In this document: in pieces, positions 42,244 through 50,260 of the stretch
Position numbering within the stretch: the first letter of the stretch is position 1
Layout: every line of letters begins with the position of its first letter
NCBI GenBank assembly: GCA_023442945.1
Contig: JAEZWW010000107.1
Location: 1-64,000, forward strand
Source: Pseudomonadota bacterium
GTDB taxonomy: Bacteria; Pseudomonadota; Gammaproteobacteria; Burkholderiales; Burkholderiaceae_C
DNA: 64,000 nucleotides
Direction of reading: 5' to 3'
Translations under genes and position numbers: made by a program
The notes under the pieces: model-generated
What the model was told of the DNA's origin: nothing
The model's database searches: none
What the model saw: only the letters and a program-made list of their open reading frames with translations

Positions 42244-44087
42244 CGGCGCGCTGCGTCATGGTGCTGGGCACCAGCAGCGGCGCCGGCAAGAGCTGGCTGG
42301 CGACCGCGCTGTGCCGCCACTACGCCAACCAGGGCCTGAAAGTTGCGCCCTTCAAGGCGCAGAACATGAGCAACAACGCAAGGGTGGTCATGGCCCCCAC
42401 GCTCCCCGCTGTGGGTGGTTCGCTGCCCCCCGAGGGGGCGCTCGCCGAAGGATCGACGCCCCCACGCTCCGCGGCTGCGCTTGCTGCGCTGCCCCCTGGG
42501 GGGGCGCTCGCCGAAGGATCGATGCCCCCACGCTCCGCGGCTGCGCCTGCTGCGCTGCCCCCCGCGGGGGCGCTCGCCGCCTTGGGGCGGCCCGGCGGCG
42601 GCTCGGGCGCCACGCCCACCGGCGGGTTTGGCGAGATCGGCTCCGCGCAGTACTTCCAGGCGCTGGCGGCGCGCGCGCGGCCGGACGTGCGCATGAACCC
42701 GCTGCTGCTCAAGCCCGAGGCCGACACGCACAGCCAAGTGGTGCTGCTGGGCCAGGTCAGCGCGGAGCTGACGGCGCTGCCCTGGCGCGGCCGCAGCGAG
42801 CGCGTGTGGCCGCAGATCGCCGCCGCGCTGGACGCGCTGCGGGCCGAGAACGACGTGGTGGTGATCGAAGGCGCGGGCTCGCCGGCCGAGATCAATCTGA
42901 TGGCCAGCGACGTGGTCAACCTGCGCGTGGCGCGCCACGCCGACGCGCGCTGCCTGCTGGTGACCGACATCGACCGCGGCGGCGCCTTCGCGCACCTGTA
43001 CGGCACCTGGGCGCTGTTGGCGCCGGAAGACCGCGCGCGCATCGCCGGCTTCGTGTTGAACAAATTCCGCGGCGACGCGGCGCTGCTGGCGCCCGCGCCC
43101 CAGCAGTTGCAGCAGCTGACCGGCGTGCCCACGGTGGCCGTGGTGCCGATGCGCTTTGGCCACGGGCTGCCGGAAGAAGATGGCGTGTTCGACGCGGCGC
43201 CCAGCGTCGGATTTCAAGCCAAATCGGCCTCTGGCCCTACATCAGATTGCGCGACCAGCTACTCAAACGATAGCGATAGCGCGCCCGACAGCCCGCGCCA
43301 CATCGCCGTCATCGCCTACCCGCGCATCAGCAACCTGGACGAATTCCAGCCGCTGAAGAACGTGCCCGGCCTGCGCCTGATCTGGGCGCGCACACCGGGC
43401 GATCTGGCGGGGGCAGACACGCTGATCCTGCCGGGCAGCAAGGCCACGGCTGCCGACCTGGCTTGGCTGCGTGCCCAAGGTCTGGACGCCGCCATCGCTC
43501 AGCATGCCGCGCGCGGCGGCCGCGTGCTGGGCGTGTGCGGCGGCCTGCAGATGCTGGGCGAAGCGCTGATCGATGTGCACGGGGTGGAAAGGTCGGTTTT
43601 CGCCGCCGGGCCGCCCCAAGGCGAAAACGTGGCCCCCTTGGGGGGCAGCGCAACACGCGCAGCGGTGGAGCGTGGGGGCTATTCCTCCAACGCGCCGGGC
43701 CTGGGTCTGCTGCCACTGGTGACGAGTTTCGAGCCGACCAAGACGGTGCGCTCCGCCGACTTTCACTTCGGTACGCTGACCGGCGCGTGGGCGGCGCTGT
43801 CAGGCGTTACGGCGCAGGGCTACGAGATCCACAGCGGTCAGACCGCCCAGCACCCGGCCATGGCGGCCGCGGGCGACGTGGCGCGCGAAGTTGTCCCTGG
43901 TCTGGCCTGGCAGAACGCGGCGGGCAATGTGCTGGGCTGCTACGTGCACGGCCTGTTTGAAGATGCGCGCGTGCTGCAAGCCTTGTTTGGCGCGGAGGCG
44001 CCGTCGCTGGACGCGGTGTTCGACGGCTTGGCGCGCGACGTGGCGCAGGCCTTTGAACCCGGCGCGTTGGCGCGTTTGCTGGACTGA
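42240..44087 (+). CDS. cobQ: Cobyric acid synthase with three repeat-derived insertions
   Basis: A 615-residue glutamine-dependent amidotransferase that makes cobyric acid; relatives have about 485 residues. The P-loop GTSSGAGKSW (residues 10-19) and APFKAQNMSNNARVV are followed by an 80-residue Pro/Ala-rich insertion (51-130) encoded by tandem GC-rich repeats, before the core resumes at GEIGSAQYFQAL. A family-A repeat encodes about residues 323-347 (FQAKSASGPTSDC), at the junction with the glutaminase domain. An inverted GC-rich repeat encodes about 453-481. The glutaminase nucleophile region RVLGVCGGLQMLGE and C-terminal YVHGLFED are intact. All insertions keep frame, so the enzyme may still work. 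Confidence 0.93.
   Translation: MTARCVMVLGTSSGAGKSWLATALCRHYANQGLKVAPFKAQNMSNNARVVMAPTLPAVGGSLPPEGALAEGSTPPRSAAALAALPPGGALAEGSMPPRSAAAPAALPPAGALAALGRPGGGSGATPTGGFGEIGSAQYFQALAARARPDVRMNPLLLKPEADTHSQVVLLGQVSAELTALPWRGRSERVWPQIAAALDALRAENDVVVIEGAGSPAEINLMASDVVNLRVARHADARCLLVTDIDRGGAFAHLYGTWALLAPEDRARIAGFVLNKFRGDAALLAPAPQQLQQLTGVPTVAVVPMRFGHGLPEEDGVFDAAPSVGFQAKSASGPTSDCATSYSNDSDSAPDSPRHIAVIAYPRISNLDEFQPLKNVPGLRLIWARTPGDLAGADTLILPGSKATAADLAWLRAQGLDAAIAQHAARGGRVLGVCGGLQMLGEALIDVHGVERSVFAAGPPQGENVAPLGGSATRAAVERGGYSSNAPGLGLLPLVTSFEPTKTVRSADFHFGTLTGAWAALSGVTAQGYEIHSGQTAQHPAMAAAGDVAREVVPGLAWQNAAGNVLGCYVHGLFEDARVLQALFGAEAPSLDAVFDGLARDVAQAFEPGALARLLD
42393..42600 (+). repeat. Repeat family B, three tandem copies inside cobQ
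   Basis: Units begin with GCCCCCACGCTCC at 42393, 42458 and 42524 (period 65-66 bp) and include GCTGCGCTGCCCCC and GGGGCGCTCGCCGAAGGATC. The third ends CCTTGGGGCGGCCCGGCGGC. Each can fold through its C-tract/G-tract. The 65-bp unit puts neighbouring copies in different frames, yet the total insertion is in frame with cobQ. Confidence 0.88.
43206..43277 (-). repeat. Interspersed repeat family A, copy 8 (inside cobQ)
   Basis: GATTTCAAGCCAAATCGGCC, TCTGGCCCTAC, ATTGCGCGACCAGCTACTC, then AAACGATAGCG. This is a near-complete minus-orientation copy read in frame in CobQ, at the boundary between the synthetase and glutaminase domains. Confidence 0.92.
43600..43680 (-). repeat. Repeat family B, inverted copy inside cobQ
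   Basis: CGCCGCCGGGCCGCCCCAAG, GGCCCCCTTGGGGGG and GGAGCGTGGGGGCT are the reverse complement of a family-B unit with its CCTTGGGGCGGCCCGGCGGC end. It is translated in frame. Confidence 0.85.
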
Positions 44088-44108
44088 CTTTTGCGCCACG
44101 CTCAGGAC

Positions 44109-45248
44109 ATGAAGGCTTCTCCCGCCTCCCAGATCGGCCTGTCCGAACGCTCGCCCGCGCCGCCAGCACGGGGGCGCCAACTGCTGCGCCACTACGCGTG
44201 GCGCCGCTTGCCCTGGGTCATGGGCTTCGCGCTGTTCGGCCTGACCTTGCCGGCCTGGGTGGCTGCGGTGCCCGCGGGCTGGGCCTGGGCTCGGTTGTGG
44301 GGCGATCTGGATCTGCATTGGCAGCAATGGCACGCGTTGGGTGGGGCGTCGGCGGCGCTGGCCATGTTGGCGCTGGCGCGCCGCTGGCCCGACCGCGCTG
44401 CGGCGCGCCGTCGGGTGCGGCGCGTTGGCCTGGCGTTGGCCATCGGCGCGGCGCTGCTGGCGGCCAACCTGAGCGGGTTCGTGCTGCCCCGACTGCCCGC
44501 GGCCACGGCGGCGGGCGAGGTGCTGCGCTTGGTCAGCTTCAACGTCAACCTGGGCAACACCGACCAGGCGCCGATCGTCGACTGGGTGCGCCAGACCGAC
44601 CCCGACGTGCTGGCGCTGCTGGAGGTGACGCCCGACATGACCGAGCTATTGGGCGCGCTGGGGCAACGCTACCCGCACGCCCAGCTGCGCCCCACCGACG
44701 ACGGCTTTGGCATGGCGGTGTTTTCGCGCCTGCCGCTGGCGGATGGCCGCTGGGGCCGCGATCCAGGCGGCATGCCGACCTTCACGGCGCAGCTGTGCCT
44801 GCCCGACGGGCTGGCGGTGGCGCTGTACGTGCTGCACCCCATGCCGCCGGTCAACGCCCACTACCTGGCGGCGCGCGACGCGCTGTTTCGCAGCCTGCCG
44901 CCGGCTGAGCCCGGTGCGCTGCCAACATCGGGCGGGCTGGTCATGGGCGATTTGAACGCCACGGCCTGGACGCCCGCGTTGCGAGCGCTGGGCGATGCGG
45001 GTTGGGCGCGCGCCACTTCGCTGCGGCCGACCTGGGGCGTGGGCGTGGCCTTGCCCATCGACCACATCCTGGCGACCCAGGCGCACTGGCGACGGGTACG
45101 CTCCGGCGTGGGGCCGGCGCTGAAGTCGGACCACCTGCCGGTGTGGGCCGAAGTGGGGCGCACCGTGCAGGGGCATGGCGGCAAGGCCGTGCCGCCCCCC
45201 AAGGACGCGGCCTGCGCCGCTGCGGCCGTGACTGGGTCCGCGCCGTGA
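44109..45248 (+). CDS. Endonuclease/exonuclease/phosphatase-fold protein, membrane anchored (1)
   Basis: A 379-residue protein. Two to three N-terminal hydrophobic helices (about residues 36-52, 72-84, 98-122) are followed by an EEP domain. That domain has SFNVNLGN, LALLEVTPDM with the metal-binding Glu, GMAVFSRLPL, MGDLNATAW with Asp/Asn, and KSDHLPVW with the catalytic Asp-His. The active site probably faces the periplasm. Substrate unknown (nucleic acid, lipid or phosphoester). The C-terminal 25 residues (PPPKDAACAAAAVTG) resemble degenerate family-B repeat sequence. It is a paralogue of the gene at 46029. Confidence 0.82.
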   Translation: MKASPASQIGLSERSPAPPARGRQLLRHYAWRRLPWVMGFALFGLTLPAWVAAVPAGWAWARLWGDLDLHWQQWHALGGASAALAMLALARRWPDRAAARRRVRRVGLALAIGAALLAANLSGFVLPRLPAATAAGEVLRLVSFNVNLGNTDQAPIVDWVRQTDPDVLALLEVTPDMTELLGALGQRYPHAQLRPTDDGFGMAVFSRLPLADGRWGRDPGGMPTFTAQLCLPDGLAVALYVLHPMPPVNAHYLAARDALFRSLPPAEPGALPTSGGLVMGDLNATAWTPALRALGDAGWARATSLRPTWGVGVALPIDHILATQAHWRRVRSGVGPALKSDHLPVWAEVGRTVQGHGGKAVPPPKDAACAAAAVTGSAP

Positions 45249-45265
45249 CGCGGGCGGTGGCGGGC

Positions 45266-46030
45266 TCAGCGCCGCGTGCTGACGAAGGCGTGGGTCTGGT
45301 AGGGGTAACGCACCACCGCCTGGCCGCGCAGGGCCGGGTGGCGGGCGATCAGCGCTTGCAGCTCGGCGCGCAGGCGGACGCGTTCGGCCTCGGGCAGGGC
45401 GGCGATGAAGCTGGTCGACAGCGTGCGCCCGATGATCACCTGCTCGGGCGGGCCTTCGTGTGCGTGGCCCATCGCACTTTCGGCCAACGGGCCGAAGGCC
45501 GGGTGGGGAAAGGCGTCGCGCCAGGTCTGCTTCCAGAAGCGTGGCGTGTCGCCTTCATAAGGTTCGATCAGGCGCGTGATCTCGGCGACCCAGTCGACCG
45601 ACTCGTCACGCACGTTCCACACCAGGCCCAGGTGGCCGCCAGGGCGGAGGACGCGGGCGAATTCGTCCAGCGTGGCGCGGCTGGCGAACCAGTGGAACGC
45701 CTGCGCGCAGACCACGGCGTCCAGCGTGGCGTTGCCCAGGCCGGTGGTTTCGGCCGTGCCCGCCACCACGCGCAGGTGCGCATGCGGCGCGATACGCTCG
45801 CGCATCGCCGCCACGGGCTCGACCGCGATGACCTGGGCACCGGTGGCCAGCAGGCGCGGTGTGAACTTGCCGGTGCCCGCGCCCACGTCGGCCACGCTGC
45901 GGCCCGGCGCCAGTTGCAGCGTGCCGGTCAACCAGTCGGCCAGCGCGGGCGGATAGTCGGGCCGACTGCTGGCGTAGGTCTGCGCCTGCGCGTCTTGCGA
46001 ATACCCGGTTTGTGCGGATGAATGGACCAT
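45266..46030 (-). CDS. Class I SAM-dependent methyltransferase
   Basis: A 254-residue methyltransferase with motif I SVADVGAGTGKFTPRLLATG and AVEPVAAMRE. LDAVVCAQAFHWFASRATLD and VLRPGGHLGLVWNVRDES follow, as in the small-molecule methyltransferase 11 family. It is convergent with the first EEP gene and divergent from the second. Its start codon and that of the second EEP gene share the CATG at 46028-46031. Confidence 0.88.
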   Translation of the reverse strand: MVHSSAQTGYSQDAQAQTYASSRPDYPPALADWLTGTLQLAPGRSVADVGAGTGKFTPRLLATGAQVIAVEPVAAMRERIAPHAHLRVVAGTAETTGLGNATLDAVVCAQAFHWFASRATLDEFARVLRPGGHLGLVWNVRDESVDWVAEITRLIEPYEGDTPRFWKQTWRDAFPHPAFGPLAESAMGHAHEGPPEQVIIGRTLSTSFIAALPEAERVRLRAELQALIARHPALRGQAVVRYPYQTHAFVSTRR

Positions 46031-47057
46031 GAACACCTCGTTGCCTAAGCCAGCGCCGCCGCGTGGCGGCCGTGCCGCCCATGATGCCGCAGCGCGCGGC
46101 GGCTGGCGGCGCGCACTGGCCTCGCGCGCGGCCCTGATGACGGTGTTCGCGCTGATTGGCCTCAGCCTGCCCGTCTGGCACGCGCAACTGCCGGGCGAGA
46201 CCTTGCACTGGCTGGGCGACCTGGCGGTGCATTGGCAATGGGCGTATGCCGTGGCCGGGGCCGTCGCTGCCGTGGCGTGTTGCCTGCTTGCCCGCGGGCC
46301 GGCGAGGCGCTGGGCTGTGGCCGCGGCGCTGGCGGTCGTGGGGCTGGTGCTTCTGAACCTGCACGTCTTCAGCCTGCCTGCCTTGTCGGCGCCCACCACT
46401 CCGACCGCGCCGGCCGTCGCGCTGCGCATCGTCAGCTTCAACCTGCACATGGACAACGACCGCGCGCAGGACGTGCTGGCCTGGCTGGATGCGCAATCGG
46501 CCGACGTGGTCGCGCTGGTGGAAGTGTCGTCCGGCATGGCCGCGCTGACGCAGGCGCTGGCCAACCGCTACCCGCACGCCGTGCAACGCCCGCGCGACGA
46601 CCCGTTCGGCATGGCCGTGTTTGCGCGCTACCCACTGCAAGGCGCGTTTGCTGGCGAGGGCGCTGCCCACCATTGGGCCGGCACGCTGCAAGCGCCGACG
46701 GGCGCGGTGGCGCTGCATGTGCTGCATCCGATGCCGCCCATCAGCGCCGCCGATTTGGCCGCGCGCGACAGCTTGCTCGCCGGCATCGGCGCAGAGCCCG
46801 CGCCGCCCGCGGGTCGCTTGGTGCTGGGCGACTTCAACAGCACGCCCTGGGCCGCCGGCATGCGGGCCATGGGCGAGCGCGGCTTGGCGCGCGCCAGCGG
46901 CCTGACGCCGACCTGGTCGCTGGGCGCCAGCCTGCCGCTGGACCACATCCTGGCCAGCCGCGCGCATTGGCGCGTGGCGGAACACGGTACGGGCCCGCAG
47001 CTGGGGTCGGACCACCGGCCGGTGTGGGCTGTGCTGCAGGCGCAGCCCTTGAATTGA
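46029..47057 (+). CDS. Endonuclease/exonuclease/phosphatase-fold protein, membrane anchored (2)
   Basis: A 342-residue paralogue of the gene at 44109, with the same layout: hydrophobic helices (about residues 36-52, 71-84, 92-116), then SFNLHMDNDRAQ, VVALVEVSSGMAAL, GMAVFARYPL, LGDFNSTPW and GSDHRPVW. The two share long blocks, such as LHPMPP and the LPLDHILA region. The duplication now flanks a methyltransferase gene. The stop overlaps the cobT start region (TGA at 47055-47057, ATG at 47058). Confidence 0.82.
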   Translation: MNTSLPKPAPPRGGRAAHDAAARGGWRRALASRAALMTVFALIGLSLPVWHAQLPGETLHWLGDLAVHWQWAYAVAGAVAAVACCLLARGPARRWAVAAALAVVGLVLLNLHVFSLPALSAPTTPTAPAVALRIVSFNLHMDNDRAQDVLAWLDAQSADVVALVEVSSGMAALTQALANRYPHAVQRPRDDPFGMAVFARYPLQGAFAGEGAAHHWAGTLQAPTGAVALHVLHPMPPISAADLAARDSLLAGIGAEPAPPAGRLVLGDFNSTPWAAGMRAMGERGLARASGLTPTWSLGASLPLDHILASRAHWRVAEHGTGPQLGSDHRPVWAVLQAQPLN

Positions 47058-48131
47058 ATGGAACGTAAAACCCGAATGACGACAGCAAAACAGCCCTGGC
47101 CCGAGCTTCCCGATGTACCCGAGCTGCGCGACGAAGCCTTGCGCGCTGCCCTGCAGCACAAGATTGACCGCAAGACCGTGCCACACGGCGCGCTGGGCCG
47201 GCTGGCGGACTTGGCGCGGCGGTTGGGCGGGATCCTGGGCATGGCGTCGCCCCAGCTGGTCGCGCCGCAGCTGCTGGTGTTTGCGGGCGACCACGGCATC
47301 GTCGCGCGTGGCGTGTCGGCGTACCCCAGCGACGTGACCTGGCAGATGGTCGGCAACTTCCTGGCTGGCGGCGCGGCCGTGAGCGTGCTGGCGCGCCAGC
47401 ACGGCATCGCGCAGACGGTGGTGGACTGCGGTGTGCGGCACGACTTTGCGCCTGCGCCGGGGCTGCACCTGGCCAAGATTGCGCCCGGCACGCAAGACGC
47501 GTCGCGCGGCCCGGCGATGACGGCTGCGCAATGCCAGCAGGCGCTGGCCAACGGCGTGGCGTTGGTGCGCAGCCTGCTGGGCAACGCGGTGTTGCTGGGC
47601 GAGATGGGCATCGGCAATACGAGCGCTGCCACGCTGCTGACGGCGCGCCTGGGCGGCCCGGAGGTGGCCGAGATCACCGGCGCCGGTACCGGCCTGGATG
47701 CGGCGGGCATCGCCCGCAAGACCGCCGTGCTGCGCGAAGCGTTGTCCGCCAACGCCGACGCGCAAGCGCCGTTGGATGCACTGGCGGCGTTCGGCGGCTT
47801 TGAGGTGGCGACCATGGTCGGCGCCGTGCTGCAGGCGGCGGCCGAGCGCCGCGTGGTGGTGGTCGACGGCTTCATCGCCAGCGCCGCCGTGCTGGTCGCC
47901 AGCCGGCTGCGCCCGCATGTGCTGCAGCGCTGCGTGTTCGCGCACCGGTCGGACGAACGCGGCCACGCGCGCCTGCTGCAGCTGCTGGGCGCCACGCCGC
48001 TCCTGGACATGGGCCTGCGCGTGGGCGAGGGCAGTGGCGCCGCGCTGGCCTGGCCGCTGCTGGTGTCGGCCTGCGGCATCCTGAACGAGATGGCCAGCTT
48101 TGAATCGGCCGGCGTGTCCGACAAGGGGTGA
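47058..48131 (+). CDS. cobT: Nicotinate-nucleotide--dimethylbenzimidazole phosphoribosyltransferase
   Basis: A 357-residue enzyme that makes alpha-ribazole phosphate, the lower-ligand precursor. Visible motifs are KTVPHGALGRLADLARRLG, VFAGDHGIVARGVSAYP, LLGEMGIGNTSAATLLTA and the C-terminal catalytic Glu349 in MASFESAGVSDKG. ATG 47058 directly follows the upstream stop; ATG 47076 is an alternative. It starts the third cobalamin block. Confidence 0.96.
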   Translation: MERKTRMTTAKQPWPELPDVPELRDEALRAALQHKIDRKTVPHGALGRLADLARRLGGILGMASPQLVAPQLLVFAGDHGIVARGVSAYPSDVTWQMVGNFLAGGAAVSVLARQHGIAQTVVDCGVRHDFAPAPGLHLAKIAPGTQDASRGPAMTAAQCQQALANGVALVRSLLGNAVLLGEMGIGNTSAATLLTARLGGPEVAEITGAGTGLDAAGIARKTAVLREALSANADAQAPLDALAAFGGFEVATMVGAVLQAAAERRVVVVDGFIASAAVLVASRLRPHVLQRCVFAHRSDERGHARLLQLLGATPLLDMGLRVGEGSGAALAWPLLVSACGILNEMASFESAGVSDKG

Positions 48132-48180
48132 GCGGCGCGGCGCTAACATGCGCGGCACCTGTTGGCCTTGAAAGCGTTCG

Positions 48181-49377
48181 TTGAAAACCCTCAAGAAGAT
48201 CCTGCTGGCCGCGCTGGCGCTGTTGCTGCTGGCCGGCGCGGCGTTCTGGTTCAGCCTGGACAAGGAAACGCGGGGCCTGCTGCAGACCGTGCCGACCAAC
48301 CGCGACCTGCTGTTCTGGAGCGTGCCGCAGCGCGACGCGGCCTTTCGCGCCATGGACCGCATCCCGCTGCTGGCCAAGTGGCACACGGCCGCGCCCAGCG
48401 CCAGGCCGCGCCCATTGCCGGCCGGTCGGCCGTTGGCCTTGCCTTTGGACGTCGACGCCTACATGGCCAGCCAGCGCAGCGCGGCGCTGTTGATCCTGCA
48501 GCGCGGCCAGCTGCGGCTGGAGCGTTACGGCCTGGGCTTTGACGCGCAAGGCCGCTGGACCAGCTTTTCGGTCGCCAAGTCCTTCACGTCGCTGCTGGTG
48601 GGCGCCGCGCTGCGCGACGGCCACATCAAGCGCATGGACGACAAGGTCACGGCCTACATTCCTGAGCTGAAAGGTTCGGCCTACGACGCCGTCAGCGTCG
48701 AGCAGCTGATGACCATGACCTCCGGCGTGCGCTGGAACGAAGACTATGCCGACCCCCAATCCGACGTGGCCCGTTTCAACAACCACCAACCGCCGCCGGG
48801 CGAGGACGCGCTGATCAGCTACCTGCGCCAGCTGCCGCGCGCCGCGCCGCCGGGCGAGCGCTGGAACTACAGCACGGGTGAAACCAACCTGATCGGCATC
48901 CTGGTCATGCAGGCCACGGGCAAACCGCTGACGCAGTACCTGCAAGAGAAGATCTGGCAGCCCGCCGGCATGGAGCAGCAGGCGACCTGGTTGCTGAACA
49001 AGACGGGCCGAGAGATCAGCGGCTGCTGCCTGCAGGCCGCCGCGCGCGACTACGCGCGCTTTGGCCAGTTCATCCTGGAAGGCGCGCAGGTGGGCGGCGA
49101 GCCGGTGGTGGCCGACGGCTGGCTGCAGCAGGCCACGCGCAAGCAGGCCGACATCGGCGTGCCGGGGCGCGGCTACGGCTACCAGTGGTGGACCTACGGC
49201 AACGGCAGCTTCGCCGCGCGCGGCATCTTCGGGCAGGGCATCTTCATCGACCCGCAGCGGCAACTGGTCATCGTCAGCAATGGCAACTGGGCCGGTGGCG
49301 CGCGCGATGCCGCGGCCATGGTCGAGCGCGACGCCTTCTACCAGGCGGTGCAAAAAGCCATCGACGCGGAAAAATGA
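48181..49377 (+). CDS. Beta-lactamase-fold serine hydrolase (class C related)
   Basis: A 398-residue protein with an N-terminal membrane anchor or signal (ILLAALALLLLAGAAFWF) and the serine-hydrolase motif SFSVAKSF with nucleophile Ser130 and Lys133. The Tyr motif is WNYSTGETN, and there is a late GRGYGYQWWTYG block. It belongs to the class C beta-lactamase/esterase/peptidase group; the exact activity is unknown. The start is TTG 48181. It sits between cobT and cobS without an obvious cobalamin role. Confidence 0.88.
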   Translation: MKTLKKILLAALALLLLAGAAFWFSLDKETRGLLQTVPTNRDLLFWSVPQRDAAFRAMDRIPLLAKWHTAAPSARPRPLPAGRPLALPLDVDAYMASQRSAALLILQRGQLRLERYGLGFDAQGRWTSFSVAKSFTSLLVGAALRDGHIKRMDDKVTAYIPELKGSAYDAVSVEQLMTMTSGVRWNEDYADPQSDVARFNNHQPPPGEDALISYLRQLPRAAPPGERWNYSTGETNLIGILVMQATGKPLTQYLQEKIWQPAGMEQQATWLLNKTGREISGCCLQAAARDYARFGQFILEGAQVGGEPVVADGWLQQATRKQADIGVPGRGYGYQWWTYGNGSFAARGIFGQGIFIDPQRQLVIVSNGNWAGGARDAAAMVERDAFYQAVQKAIDAEK

Positions 49378-49459
49378 CGGCGGTGGCGCGGCGCTGGTCG
49401 GATCCCGCCACGGCCGGGCGGCGGCATTTCAGCACGGGACCGGGGTCCGGGGTGCCAGT

Positions 49460-50260
49460 GTGAACGGCGTGCGCCACTGGCTGCTGGCCCTGCAGTTTTT
49501 CACCCGCATCCCGGTCACCGGGCGGCTGGCGGCGTGGGTCGGCTACAGCCCGGCCATGCTGCGCGCGGCCGCGGGGCACTTTCCGGGCGTGGGGTGGGTG
49601 GTGGGTGCGGTCGGCGCGGGCGTGCTGTGGGGCGCGCTGCACGAGCTGCCGGCGGGCCCGCTGGGTGCGCTGGTGGCGGCCGCGCTCAGTACCGGGGCGA
49701 CCGTGTGGCTGACCGGCGCTTTTCACGAAGACGGTCTGGCCGACAGCGCCGACGGGCTCGGCGGCGGCGCCACGCGCGAGCGCGCCCTGGCCATCATGAA
49801 GGACTCGCGCATCGGCAGCTACGGCACCGTGGCGCTGCTGATCGTGCTGCTGCTGAAGGTGGCGCTGATCGCGCTGCTGGCCGGCCACGGGGAAGGGCAC
49901 GCGGCGCTCGCGCTGCTGGCCGCGCACGTGCTGTCGCGGCTGGCGCCGCTGCTGATCATGCGGGCGCTGCCGTACGTGGGTGATGCCGACGGCAGCAAGT
50001 CCAAGCCGCTGGCCGACGCCGTGTCGCGCGCCGGTGTGTGGGTGGGAACTTTGTGGTCTTTTCCCGCTCTGGCCCTACTGTGGTCTGCGCAGGCAGCTTC
50101 TGGTTTGATAGCATCCATGCTCGCCTGGATGTTGGCACTGGCTTGCATGGCGCGCCTGCTGCGGCGGCGCCTGCAGGGCTTTACCGGCGACACCCTGGGC
50201 GCCACGCAGCAGCTGTGCGAAGTCGCTCTGCTGCTGGGCCTGGCACTGACATTGACATGA
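49460..50260 (+). CDS. cobS: Adenosylcobinamide-GDP ribazoletransferase
   Basis: A 266-residue inner-membrane enzyme joining GDP-cobinamide and alpha-ribazole to give adenosylcobalamin. The motifs LLALQFFTRIPVTG, FHEDGLADSADGLGGG and ALAIMKDSRIGSYGTVAL are intact. The start is GTG 49460. A family-A repeat encodes about residues 200-218 (WSFPALALLWSAQAASGLIA) and simply forms part of a transmembrane segment, so the insertion could be tolerated. It overlaps the phosphatase gene by ATGA. Confidence 0.95.
   Translation: MNGVRHWLLALQFFTRIPVTGRLAAWVGYSPAMLRAAAGHFPGVGWVVGAVGAGVLWGALHELPAGPLGALVAAALSTGATVWLTGAFHEDGLADSADGLGGGATRERALAIMKDSRIGSYGTVALLIVLLLKVALIALLAGHGEGHAALALLAAHVLSRLAPLLIMRALPYVGDADGSKSKPLADAVSRAGVWVGTLWSFPALALLWSAQAASGLIASMLAWMLALACMARLLRRRLQGFTGDTLGATQQLCEVALLLGLALTLT
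50058..50115 (-). repeat. Interspersed repeat family A, copy 9 (inside cobS)
   Basis: CCGCTCTGGCCCTACTG, TCTGCGCAGGCAGCTTCTGG and TTTGATAGC match the minus-orientation family (CTCTGGCCCTAG, CTGCGCAGGCAGCTAT, ATAG). Read in frame in CobS as a hydrophobic segment. Confidence 0.85.

Noticed and set aside
42393..42600. CRISPR-like array
   Set aside because: Units are directly tandem with no unique spacers and lie in the cobQ frame; this is a tandem interspersed repeat.
45606..48386. 926-residue minus-strand open frame over the EEP and cobT genes
   Set aside because: Arg/Gln/His-rich shadow of high-GC coding sequence; both EEP motifs and cobT motifs are intact on the plus strand.
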